Shown: in pieces, positions 41,482-48,754 of the stretch
Position numbering within the stretch: the stretch's first letter is position 1
How the letters are laid out: each line of letters begins with the position of its first letter
Assembly (NCBI GenBank): GCA_934376955.1
Contig: CAKRPJ010000017.1
Location: 1-50,294, forward strand
Length of the DNA stretch: 50,294 nt
Direction of reading: 5' to 3'
Source: CAKRPJ01 sp934376955
GTDB lineage: Bacteria > Bacillota > Clostridia > Lachnospirales > Lachnospiraceae
Position numbers and translations under genes: made by a program
The notes under the pieces: generated by a model
What the model was told of the DNA's origin: nothing
What the model saw: the letters and a program-made list of their open reading frames with translations, nothing else
The model's database searches: none

Positions 41482-43017
41482 TTACTGTATTGCCTTCTTT
41501 AAAACATCTAAGTTATTTTCCATAACGGAAAGATATGTCGTTCCATTTTGGGCATCTTCAGAAGTTGTAGACTGCATGGAATCTAAGGAAAGAATTTCCT
41601 GATTCTTATCTTTTGTATTGTCACGAATCGTTTTTGCAATTTTCTGGGCTGAATTTTCAATCGTCATAATATTTTTCAAGCCCAGTTCATCTACCTTCTT
41701 TGCAAGGAAAGAGATTGTTTCAAAACTTGCTTCATTTTCAGCAGAGCAGCCGGCAAATGCTGCATAATATTTTAATCCATAATCATCTACCATATAACGG
41801 AAAGGGAAACGGTCTCCGAAAAGCAATGTTTTCTGTGAAGCGTTCGCTACCGCATCCTGATACTGACCATCCAGTGAGGAAAGTTTTTCCAGATAAGAGT
41901 CAACGTTTGCTGCATAAACGTCTTTATGCTCAGGATCTGCTGTTTCTAAAGCTTCAGCGATTGCTTTACAAAGAGTCTGTGCATTCTTTAAAGAAAGCCA
42001 TACATGTTCATCATACTCTTTCTCTTCATGCTCTAACATATCCTCAGCAATCTCTGTACCTGACATATCTGCCGGATAGTAAGTTGGCCAGTTTTCCATC
42101 TCTTCAGACAACGCATCAAATCCATCATTACCTGCATAGATATGAAAATGCTCTGCCTTTCCCGGAGCAATGCCATGGTCACTGAACTGAACATATTTCG
42201 GTGCATCAGTGTCCCCGCCTGAGGCTTCAAAAAAGTAACGGACACCTCTGCTGCCTGATTCATAATCATAAATCTGATAGCCCTTATATTCATAGGTTGC
42301 TTTTGATACAACCCCATTTTTCACAAAGCACATGGTATTGTTTTCCGCGTCAATGGTTATCTGGGACACATCTGTCTTGTACCCATGACCATAGTACTCT
42401 TTGTATTCTTCAGCTGTTTTTTTCCCGTTTTCTGCTTTTTTCTCCATTATCTCATCTAAAACACCATCTTCCAGATAAGGATATACAGACTGCCAATCAC
42501 CTGCCCAGTCAGACAAAGTCCTATCCTGCACATCGCTGTCATCAAAATGAGCATATCCATGATTATGTCCTTCTTCTGCCTGCATGCCCGGCATTGCTTC
42601 CTCTGTTTTTACGCTGTCTTTTAAAATATCCAATAAATTAATTACCTGCATATCTTTATTAACAGCTTCCTTTAATGCATCTTCTACCCATGCATCTGAT
42701 TCTCCACCCACATAAACAAAAAGGTCGCAATCGGAAATTTTCATAATGTCATCTGCAGTAGGCTGGTAACTATGTAAATCCACTCCATTATCAAGAAGCA
42801 TTGTAAGATCCATATTCGATGCTTCATCTCCGGTAATCTCTTTCACCCAGTCATATTCTGGGAATATGGTTGTAACAACTTTAATCTGCTTATCATGATT
42901 ATCTTTTGCCTGTGTGGTTTCGGCCTGTGTGTTGGTATTGGAATTATTTTGACCGCAGGCAGAAAGGCAGCCTACTGCCATAACTGCCGCTAAAAGAATA
43001 GAAATATATTTTTTCAT
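41482..43017 (-). CDS. znuA: Zinc-binding lipoprotein: ZnuA with an inserted ZinT domain
   Basis: This 511-aa surface lipoprotein has lipobox LSAC (C21). Residues about 45-150 are the N-lobe of a ZnuA-type cluster 9 binding protein (H82 in VDLHSYQPT). Residues about 160-330 are a ZinT/YodA domain (LSDWAGDWQSVYPYL, EYYGHGY, VQFSDHGIAPGKAEHFHIY with H281, H290, H292). Residues about 335-511 are the ZnuA C-lobe (H338 in DEHVWLSLKNA). ZinT thus sits in the place of the usual His-rich loop, unlike AdcA, where ZinT is C-terminal. The usual third ligand histidine before the YGL segment appears as GDRFPFRYMVDDYGL, so the metal site may differ. GGAGG precedes the ATG. Confidence 0.9.
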   Translation of the reverse strand: MKKYISILLAAVMAVGCLSACGQNNSNTNTQAETTQAKDNHDKQIKVVTTIFPEYDWVKEITGDEASNMDLTMLLDNGVDLHSYQPTADDIMKISDCDLFVYVGGESDAWVEDALKEAVNKDMQVINLLDILKDSVKTEEAMPGMQAEEGHNHGYAHFDDSDVQDRTLSDWAGDWQSVYPYLEDGVLDEIMEKKAENGKKTAEEYKEYYGHGYKTDVSQITIDAENNTMCFVKNGVVSKATYEYKGYQIYDYESGSRGVRYFFEASGGDTDAPKYVQFSDHGIAPGKAEHFHIYAGNDGFDALSEEMENWPTYYPADMSGTEIAEDMLEHEEKEYDEHVWLSLKNAQTLCKAIAEALETADPEHKDVYAANVDSYLEKLSSLDGQYQDAVANASQKTLLFGDRFPFRYMVDDYGLKYYAAFAGCSAENEASFETISFLAKKVDELGLKNIMTIENSAQKIAKTIRDNTKDKNQEILSLDSMQSTTSEDAQNGTTYLSVMENNLDVLKKAIQ

Positions 43018-43063
43018 TGAATAAAACCTCCGTTTTTATCTTCACTTTTTCTAAAAAAGAGTA

Positions 43064-43102
43064 CAAAAACAGAAAGGTACACCCTTAGGACTACCCTTTC
43101 TG
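43064..43102 (-). terminator. Terminator/attenuator upstream of znuA
   Basis: CAGAAAGGTAC (43070-43080) pairs with TACCCTTTCTG (43092-43102, one bulge). On the minus strand TTTTTG follows. It lies between the small membrane protein gene and znuA and could reduce read-through or mark a separate znuA transcript. Confidence 0.6.
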
Positions 43103-43119
43103 CTTAAGGAAATTTTTAT

Positions 43120-43419
43120 TCAATTATTTAATCTTACCTTTTGACTTACAAGAGATGTGTTTGAAACAGCGAAAGCCTGACCTGCTATTGCCAATACAAA
43201 CATAAACAGCACTGGATTCACGGTTGCATGAATAACCGTACCTGCACCCAAATTTCTTAATGTCTGCTCTGCCTGATGAATATTGGCACAAATAGGACAG
43301 TCTTCCCCTGTACAGTTGTGATTTTCTTCTTTGACAATATAAAAAAGAGAAGCAAATGTAACAAATAAAAATAAAATACATACTGCCATTGAAAATACTC
43401 TTTTTTTCTTCGTATTCAT
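43120..43419 (-). CDS. Small membrane protein of the zinc operon
   Basis: This is a 99-aa protein. The start at 43419 follows AAAGGAG by 8 nt; an earlier ATG lacks this. A TM helix at about 8-30 is followed by a short cysteine/histidine-rich external stretch (HNCTGEDCPIC and NIHQAEQTL) and a second TM helix (about 62-82). The HNC-x4-C-x2-C layout could bind zinc. It lies between the Fur-type gene and znuA, so it is probably a zinc-responsive accessory protein. Such small proteins are often seen next to Firmicutes Zn transport genes; the molecular role is unknown. Confidence 0.7.
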   Translation of the reverse strand: MNTKKKRVFSMAVCILFLFVTFASLFYIVKEENHNCTGEDCPICANIHQAEQTLRNLGAGTVIHATVNPVLFMFVLAIAGQAFAVSNTSLVSQKVRLNN

Positions 43420-43452
43420 TTGCTTCTCCTTTCCCACAATCGCACTGTGTTT

Positions 43453-43875
43453 CTATTCCTTTGTTTCTTTACATTCGCTGCATATTCCATAAAATACTGT
43501 ACGCAGCGAATCCATCTCAAAACCATGATGCTCCATCATATGCTGCTTCAGACCTTCTACTTCATTACAATGCAGGTGAATCAATTTTCCACACTTTTCA
43601 CATTTGCAATGATAGCATACCGTCTGAGTTTCCCTTTCACGACTGCCTATATATTCAAAGCAGGCACCGCTGGTTCCATCTACAACATATTTAACAACCA
43701 CACCTTCCTTAATCATTTTCTCTAAATGGCGATAAACCGTTGTTGTTCCAACTGCTATCCCTTTTGCTTGAAAATAATCACAAATATCATTTACTGTAAC
43801 ATGGTTGCCTTGAACTGATTTCAAAAAGGTAAGTAATTCGGTCATTTGCTTTGTCTTATAAGGTGCTTTAGACAA
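43453..43875 (-). CDS. Fur-family metal regulator, probably Zur
   Basis: This is a 140-aa repressor. The start is TTG 43875, with GGGAGG 8 nt upstream; the frame extends further but through the operator. The winged helix is at about 10-75 (VNDICDYFQAKGIAVGTTTVYRHLEKM). The dimer domain has the structural zinc cysteines CEKC and CSEC and histidines HLHC, HHGF for the sensing site. It is the first gene of the zinc-uptake operon, which argues for Zur over Fur or PerR. A perfect 15-bp palindrome lies at its promoter. Under zinc it would repress itself and the downstream transporter genes (family knowledge, inferred here). Confidence 0.9.
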   Translation of the reverse strand: MSKAPYKTKQMTELLTFLKSVQGNHVTVNDICDYFQAKGIAVGTTTVYRHLEKMIKEGVVVKYVVDGTSGACFEYIGSRERETQTVCYHCKCEKCGKLIHLHCNEVEGLKQHMMEHHGFEMDSLRTVFYGICSECKETKE

Positions 43876-43895
43876 ATCAGTCACCTCCCTCAATT

Positions 43896-43937
43896 TGAAA
43901 ACAGTTTTCATTTTATCACAGAATTAAAATTTGTCAA
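43896..43937 (-). promoter_or_regulatory. Zinc operon promoter with Zur-box-like palindrome
   Basis: On the minus strand: -35 TTGACA (43937-43932), 16-bp spacer, -10 TAAAAT (43915-43910), followed at once by TGAAAAC-A-GTTTTCA (43896-43910), a perfect 7-1-7 palindrome as in Fur-family boxes. The promoter lies in the last codons and just past the end of the anti-sigma-like gene. Confidence 0.65.
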
Positions 43938-44609
43938 TATAATAACCTGCAACATTTTATCTTTTGAGATTTCTTTCGTTACGCTGACTGCATACGCATA
44001 TCCATCGGCATTCCAGACCGCCAGTGCATAACCATCCGCACTTCCTTTCAGAGTTACCTGTGTGCCTGCCACATCTACTGTCTCGTCTACCTCATACACA
44101 TTACAATCTCCGGAAATGTCATCTTCTCCTGTTCCTTTCCGGTAGCACAGGCTCTGAGCATCGCCTTCTGCATCGGTTCCTTCGTAATCAATTTGGGCAA
44201 ATTCACCCCATCCGTTGGTGTATTCAGTGTGCTCCACGGTAAACGGCAGATTCTTCAGATCCGATATCGGAAATCCCAGTTTTTGAGAGAGCTCAGCCGC
44301 AGAAGCAACCGTTTCCATGCCCTTGACAACGTCGACCCTTTCCTGACCAACTGTAGGCTCCTGCGGCCCACGGTTGATCTGTGGGATCACCGCAACTCCG
44401 GCCGCCAGAAGCACCAGACAAGCCGCAGCGGAAAGATATTTGGAAATCCGGTAACGTCTCCTGCGGCGCTGTCCCTTTTCTTTTTTCTCCCATGTATTGG
44501 AAGCTTCATCTGTCATCTGCTTTTCCAGATTTTGAAGGATACGGCAACGCATATCATCATTTACTACAATTTTTTCCATAATCTCATCATATGCCTTACT
44601 CAAAATCAT
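43908..44609 (-). CDS. Anti-sigma-like membrane protein paired with the ECF sigma factor
   Basis: This is a 233-aa protein. The cytoplasmic N-terminus (1-58) is rich in charged residues, a single TM helix spans about 60-80 (LSAAACLVLLAAGVAVI), and an external domain (about 95-230) has LKNLPFTVEHTEYTNGWGEFAQIDYEG, DDISGDCNVYEVDETVDV and YALAVWNADGYAYAVSV. This external domain resembles the DUF4367-type sensor of Firmicutes anti-sigma proteins. The ATG overlaps the sigma gene by 14 nt with AAGGAGG upstream, the usual sigma/anti-sigma coupling. It would hold the sigma factor inactive until an envelope signal. Its sensor domain is closely echoed in the lipoprotein at 45227. Confidence 0.8.
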   Translation of the reverse strand: MILSKAYDEIMEKIVVNDDMRCRILQNLEKQMTDEASNTWEKKEKGQRRRRRYRISKYLSAAACLVLLAAGVAVIPQINRGPQEPTVGQERVDVVKGMETVASAAELSQKLGFPISDLKNLPFTVEHTEYTNGWGEFAQIDYEGTDAEGDAQSLCYRKGTGEDDISGDCNVYEVDETVDVAGTQVTLKGSADGYALAVWNADGYAYAVSVTKEISKDKMLQVIILTNFNSVIK

Positions 44610-45000
44610 ACGCCTCCTTCAACATCATTTTCAGCCTCTCCCGGCCTCGTTTCAGATCAGAACGGATACTGCTTTCCTTCCGTCCCAAAAGCTTTGCCAC
44701 CTGACCTGTGGAATATCCTTCATAATAATACAGATGAATTGCTTCCCGATATTTTTCCGGCAATGACTTCACTGCCTCCCAGATAAATGATAGGTCTTCC
44801 CGCTCCTCGCCAATCAATTCGTCATTTAACTCATCCGTTTCCCGAAGACGGTTGTAATCAATCCGGTTCTTGCTTAAATTGGCTGCTACCTTTAAAAGCC
44901 ACGCCTTCTCATGAACCGGCCCTGTCACCTGTGGGGCGTTTTGCAAGTAGCGGATCAGGGTCTCCTGCAAAATGTCCTCCGCATCACTGTAATAAAGCAT
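44596..45000 (-). CDS. ECF sigma factor, N-terminus damaged or truncated
   Basis: This 134-aa reading frame has sigma-70 region 2.2-2.4 (SDAEDILQETLIRYLQ, KAWLLKVAANLSKNRI) and region 4 (LPEKYREAIHLYYYEGYSTGQVAKLLGRKESSIRSDLKRGRERL). It starts directly before the DAED motif, so the first about 25 residues of region 2 are missing compared with normal ECF factors (about 160-180 aa). The neighbouring frame upstream (45133 to 44984, start MCREYELLTGENC after GAGGAAT) ends at a TGA just past this ATG. A one-base change in GCTTTATTACAGTGATG would join the two. Either the gene is frameshifted or it uses an unusual start. Partner: the overlapping anti-sigma-like gene. Confidence 0.7.
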   Translation of the reverse strand: MLYYSDAEDILQETLIRYLQNAPQVTGPVHEKAWLLKVAANLSKNRIDYNRLRETDELNDELIGEEREDLSFIWEAVKSLPEKYREAIHLYYYEGYSTGQVAKLLGRKESSIRSDLKRGRERLKMMLKEAYDFE

Positions 45001-45226
45001 TCATGATGATTCTTTCCGTAATCCAGCAAAACCTTGTCTGCAATTCTGTCTGATAAGAATTTCCCATCTGATTGGATATCGCGATAACTGCCAGACAGTT
45101 CTCCCCGGTTAATAGCTCATATTCTCTGCACATAGATACATTCCTCTTTCTAATCTTCTTTCCTAACCTTTCGTCATCCGCACATATCACCATTTTTCAT
45201 CGCACCCTGTGTCCACTCTGAAAAAT

Positions 45227-45799
45227 CTACTGTATCTGTTCAACCAGTCCGGTCAGTTCTTCCTGGCTGAAGGGAGTCTGTATGCTGACTGAATAGGCAT
45301 AATCCCCATCGATCCATACAGCCAGATAACACCCCTCAGCTTCTTTCTTTATTGTAACAGATTTTTCTCCCACTTCTACAGATTTCTCCTCGGAATAGAT
45401 CATATAATCCCCGGAAATGTCCTCCGTCCCGATTCCTTTCCGTACTCTGGCCACCTCAATATCACCATCATAATAAATCACTTCCAGCATTTCCGTTCCC
45501 ATATTCCGGAACGCTACAGCTTTTGCGCCACGAATCTCATCTGGTATCTGAATCTTAAAGCCAGCCTCCTCCTCTGCCTCTTTTAAAGAATCATGATCCG
45601 TATATGGATTCGGTATTCCTACCATGTTTTCTACATTTTCTCCGCTCTCTGCTTTCACAGTCTCTTTTGTCTTCTTCTCAGTCGTTGTCTCCTGCACTGT
45701 CGGCTCCATGCCAATCTTCTTAAGCTCCGCCTTTCCCGCACACGCAGTCACAGATAACACCATCATCGTTCCCAGTACCGCCATTTTTGTTCTTTTCAT
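45227..45799 (-). CDS. Lipoprotein sharing the anti-sigma sensor domain
   Basis: This 190-aa exported lipoprotein has a signal peptide ending in lipobox VTAC (C20), a Glu/Thr/Lys-rich spacer (about 30-65) and a compact C-terminal domain (about 70-190). That domain has IPDEIRGAKAVAFRNMGTEMLEVIYYD, GTEDISGDYMIYSEEKSVEVG and CYLAVWIDGDYAYSVSI. The same order (G-x-DISGD, V-x-G, LAVW-DGYAYSVS) is found in the external part of the anti-sigma-like protein at 43908. The two are therefore homologous, one membrane-anchored by a helix and the other by lipid. It lies directly upstream of the sigma/anti-sigma pair and may modulate that signalling; this is inference. Confidence 0.75.
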   Translation of the reverse strand: MKRTKMAVLGTMMVLSVTACAGKAELKKIGMEPTVQETTTEKKTKETVKAESGENVENMVGIPNPYTDHDSLKEAEEEAGFKIQIPDEIRGAKAVAFRNMGTEMLEVIYYDGDIEVARVRKGIGTEDISGDYMIYSEEKSVEVGEKSVTIKKEAEGCYLAVWIDGDYAYSVSIQTPFSQEELTGLVEQIQ

Positions 45800-46010
45800 T
45801 ATCCTTTACCTCGTTTCTTTCATTTTCTATGCCTTTTGATTCCGACATTTCTGTCGTTCTATCCTATATACAGACAGGAAATAGAAAATGTTGCAAAGTA
45901 AACTTGTTTTTGTCTCTAGATTTCTTCTTTGCTGACTGCTTTAGTTGTTATCTGCCTTCCTGTCGATAATGGTACAGTTTTTCCGAATGCTTGCCTTTTC
46001 GACAGAAACA

Positions 46011-46043
46011 AAAGCGAAGGTATTTTGAGTACCTTCGCTTTTT
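46011..46043 (-). terminator. Strong terminator of the envelope operon
   Basis: AAAGCGAAGGTA (46011-46022) and TACCTTCGCTTT (46030-46041) form a perfect 12-bp stem with T-runs on both sides, about 40 nt after the stop of the DUF3592-like gene. The 45800-46010 stretch holds the upstream region of the lipoprotein gene and no further gene. Confidence 0.8.
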
Positions 46044-46084
46044 GCTTTTATATTCATGATTGCAGTGGTCATACATACCTGCCA

Positions 46085-46621
46085 TCAGGAAATGGTGACC
46101 TGGCCGGTAAACGTCATAATGCCGAACCCCAGCAGAAACGCAGCCCACAAAAAGAAGTAAGCTCCGCCGAAAACAGGTTTTCGGGGGCGGTTTTCCGTAA
46201 TATGGTCGGGCCTATCGGGATCATAATAGCCCACCACCTGCCGTCCCAGATCCCGCTTGCTGTAAAGGCACTGACGGCTTGCGTACCGATAGGTCTTGCC
46301 ATTCACGGTGTACTCATAGGTTGGAAGATAAACTGTCTCCCGGCGCAGCCGATCACTGCCGTCATCCCGGTGCTCCCACCTTTCATCGACCGATTCCTCA
46401 ATCCATACAACCTTCATCATCGTGGTGCCTGTGTACCGACGCACATCATCCTCATATTCCTTCCGTGCGCCTTTTTGCCGGCAAACCCCGAGCCATGCCA
46501 TCAGCACACCCCCGAGAAGAAAGCCGCTTCCCGCTGTGATATTCCGCGTATATTCTACGGGACATGCCACAAGTGCTATCGCAAGAGTGAAACCGATCAC
46601 GATAACTTTGATATTCTTCAT
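46085..46621 (-). CDS. DUF3592-like membrane protein
   Basis: This 178-aa protein has a TM helix near the N-terminus (about 5-20), a second hydrophobic segment (about 30-46) and one at the C-terminus (about 152-172). In between lies a soluble domain with YLPTYEYTVNGKTYRYASRQCLY and GRQVVGYYDPDRPDHITE. The NGKTYRY followed by V-x-YYDPxxP order is the mark of DUF3592-type proteins, a widespread family without a settled function. It is the last gene of a five-gene operon and is followed by a terminator. Confidence 0.75.
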   Translation of the reverse strand: MKNIKVIVIGFTLAIALVACPVEYTRNITAGSGFLLGGVLMAWLGVCRQKGARKEYEDDVRRYTGTTMMKVVWIEESVDERWEHRDDGSDRLRRETVYLPTYEYTVNGKTYRYASRQCLYSKRDLGRQVVGYYDPDRPDHITENRPRKPVFGGAYFFLWAAFLLGFGIMTFTGQVTIS

Positions 46622-46658
46622 ACGTCCTCCTTCCTACCGCTATGGTGGGAATATCTTT

Positions 46659-46853
46659 TTACGATACCGGCGGCCGGTTTTGTACCGCATCCACAAACAG
46701 AATAGTCAGTCCGATATAAACGGCGCAGGCTGCTGCCAGCAGGACACAGAGGATGACACAGATCGATCGAACCGTTTTCCGCAAGTAACGGCGGGAAAAA
46801 ACGATTCCCGTCAGCGACAGTACCAGCAGCACCACAGCAAGCCAAAGGGGCAT
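46659..46853 (-). CDS. 64-aa two-TM protein
   Basis: This is a very small membrane protein with TM helices at about 3-20 and 30-52, a basic loop (SRRYLRKTVRS) between them and a short C-terminal tail. The start ATG at 46853 lies 8 nt from GGGAGG; a GTG three codons earlier is less well placed. It sits between the DUF3137-like gene (14-nt gap) and the DUF3592-like gene (37 nt). It has no recognised family. Position and clear ribosome site argue that it is real. Confidence 0.6.
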   Translation of the reverse strand: MPLWLAVVLLVLSLTGIVFSRRYLRKTVRSICVILCVLLAAACAVYIGLTILFVDAVQNRPPVS

Positions 46854-46867
46854 AAGCTTCACCTCCC

Positions 46868-47782
46868 TTATACACTACGGAATGCTTCGATCATATCCGT
46901 AAACCACCGCAGCTCACGGGCAAAGCGCTCCCGCAGCTGTGCCGGAGCTTCATGGCCCTTGCCGATATCAAAGAAACCGCGTCCGCTGTGAACCGCGATA
47001 TACAGCTTGCCGTCCCGGTTGAGGTTCACGGCAAATTTACCGATGGAGGAATCCGCCAACGTCAGAATCCGCTCCATCCTGCCGGGATTCAGGATACAAA
47101 GGGCTGCCTGTGCATTGTCGCTGCTCAGATTGAAGCGCTTGTCAAAGTCCTCGTTACCTGTTTTGATAGTCTTTGCACAAAACAGTTTATCCAGCCTGTC
47201 CCGTGGCCAGACGGTCAGCCATGTGGGAAATTCCCGGTTCAGCTGGCAAAGCATCCACTGACCGGTGTAGACCTCCTGCTCGTTCTTTTCCCACAAGCCG
47301 GTCTCCTCCCGCTGTACTTCATTGATTTCCGTCAGCCTGACGGTACAAAACTCCGTGGTCAGATCACGATACGTTCCCCGGACATACCCGCTGCCGCTGC
47401 AATGGGTGTGGCTGGGCAGGGGAATGTTCGTGTCCTCTGCGTCAAAAAGATGCGGAGTGGGGTTCATCTGCACATTTTCAAAGACAGCGCCCACAATGTC
47501 CGGTGCGATGGCCTCAAAGGTCTGTTGATTTGCATTGCTTTTGGATTTGCCATGCATCGTCTGCCCCAGTGCGAGGATCACACCGCCGATGACGATCAGC
47601 ACGATGTTGCCGCCCAGAATGATACCTACGATGGCAACCACCCCGCCCAACAGCGAAAGGAGCTTTCCTCCCAGTTTGCCTCCCTTGCTCTTGCGAAGTT
47701 CCTGTGCCAACTGTTCGTCTGTCACATTCCTGCTCTTTTCTTTCCTATTTTCTTCCCTATTTTTTTCCATATTATTATCCAT
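46868..47782 (-). CDS. DUF3137-like membrane protein 1
   Basis: This 304-aa protein has a charged N-terminal stretch (1-35), two close TM helices (about 38-72), and a large domain (about 85-304) with TEINEVQREETGLWEKNEQEVYTGQWMLC, WPRDRLDKLF, KTGNEDFDKRFNLSSDNAQAALCIL and KLYIAVHSGRGFFDI. The pattern 'EDFDKxF-V-SDN-xAA-LL-P' is typical of DUF3137. It is paralogous to the next gene upstream (GNDLFDRSFCVTADNGQDAACLLTP). AAGGAG lies 6 nt before the ATG. Function is unknown; shared architecture suggests the two form a complex at the membrane. Confidence 0.75.
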   Translation of the reverse strand: MDNNMEKNREENRKEKSRNVTDEQLAQELRKSKGGKLGGKLLSLLGGVVAIVGIILGGNIVLIVIGGVILALGQTMHGKSKSNANQQTFEAIAPDIVGAVFENVQMNPTPHLFDAEDTNIPLPSHTHCSGSGYVRGTYRDLTTEFCTVRLTEINEVQREETGLWEKNEQEVYTGQWMLCQLNREFPTWLTVWPRDRLDKLFCAKTIKTGNEDFDKRFNLSSDNAQAALCILNPGRMERILTLADSSIGKFAVNLNRDGKLYIAVHSGRGFFDIGKGHEAPAQLRERFARELRWFTDMIEAFRSV

Positions 47783-47792
47783 ATTCTTCTCC

Positions 47793-48740
47793 TTATTCTG
47801 CCGTGCCGGTCAGGGCGAGGCCTGCCATCAGCCGATCAAGTACACGGCCCATTTCCTGCAGAGAATTGATATAGCTCCGGCGCACCGCATCCAGATCGCG
47901 CAGGTCTACATTGCTTGCAACTGCAGCAAAGCCATAATCCGTCTCCAGCACCAGCGAGAAGGTATTTTCCTTCCAGCAAAAACCCAAAATCTGCCCTTCC
48001 ACGTCCCGGTCAAACTCCGTCAGAAAGTCGATGAACTGCGGCGTCAAAAGGCACGCGGCGTCCTGCCCGTTATCCGCCGTGACGCAGAAGCTACGGTCAA
48101 AGAGATCATTGCCCGTCAACACGCCCCGGGGGCTGTCCTCCGTCCGCGCATTGGCAAGAACGGAGGATGAAGGCGGAACCTGCGTCTCACAACGAATAAC
48201 GACACCCTTGAAGGCCATGCTCCTGCAGGTCTCAAAGCCTTCGCGCGGTGTTCCTCTCTGATACACATGATCCAGCCGCACATTGGCGGCGGAAAAATGC
48301 ACGCCGCCATGATCGCCCTCGTGGAAATTCTCTACTGTGCACTCCTCCCATTCTCCGTCCAGCAGATGGAGCGCCTTCATGAACGGTTCGTCAATGCGCA
48401 TGTCCGGAGTGTGGATATCCGGCCCGAAGGCCTTTTCCCACTCTGCGCGGAAAAAGTCTCCCAGCTGCTCCTGCATCAGGGCTTTCAGCTTTTTCTGTGC
48501 CCCGCCGCCGAAAAGGGATGCGCAGCAAACGCCGCCAAAAAACAGCACGGTTACAAGGATCGCCTTGCGCGCCGTATCCTGCACCGCAAAGAAGGCGATG
48601 ATGCCGCTCACCGCCCCCGCCACACCAACCAGAAGCCAGGCGGCGGACATTTTCTGATAGTGTCCCAGCTTCTTTGACAGCTCCGCATCCGTCATGCGCT
48701 GAACACCCGATGCATCAAAGCCGTTGTTTTTCTTTCCCAC
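47793..48740 (-). CDS. DUF3137-like membrane protein 2
   Basis: This 315-aa protein is read from GTG 48740, which lies 5-8 nt from GAGGAGGG; the frame opens slightly earlier inside the lipoprotein gene. A basic N-terminus and DAELSKKLGHYQKMS precede two TM helices (about 32-75). The large domain has VENFHEGDHGGVHFSAANVRLDHVYQRG, FKGVVIRCET, GNDLFDRSFCVTADNGQDAACLLTPQFIDFL and LVLETDYGFAAV. It shares the DUF3137-like layout with the following gene, 10 nt away, so an old duplication is likely. Function unknown. Confidence 0.75.
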   Translation of the reverse strand: MGKKNNGFDASGVQRMTDAELSKKLGHYQKMSAAWLLVGVAGAVSGIIAFFAVQDTARKAILVTVLFFGGVCCASLFGGGAQKKLKALMQEQLGDFFRAEWEKAFGPDIHTPDMRIDEPFMKALHLLDGEWEECTVENFHEGDHGGVHFSAANVRLDHVYQRGTPREGFETCRSMAFKGVVIRCETQVPPSSSVLANARTEDSPRGVLTGNDLFDRSFCVTADNGQDAACLLTPQFIDFLTEFDRDVEGQILGFCWKENTFSLVLETDYGFAAVASNVDLRDLDAVRRSYINSLQEMGRVLDRLMAGLALTGTAE

Positions 48741-48754
48741 AGTTATCCCTCCTC

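Noticed and set aside
45929..48170. Plus-strand frames of 258, 305 and 211 aa over the envelope operon
   Set aside because: Antisense shadows of the DUF3592/DUF3137-like genes, with no ribosome sites and biased composition.
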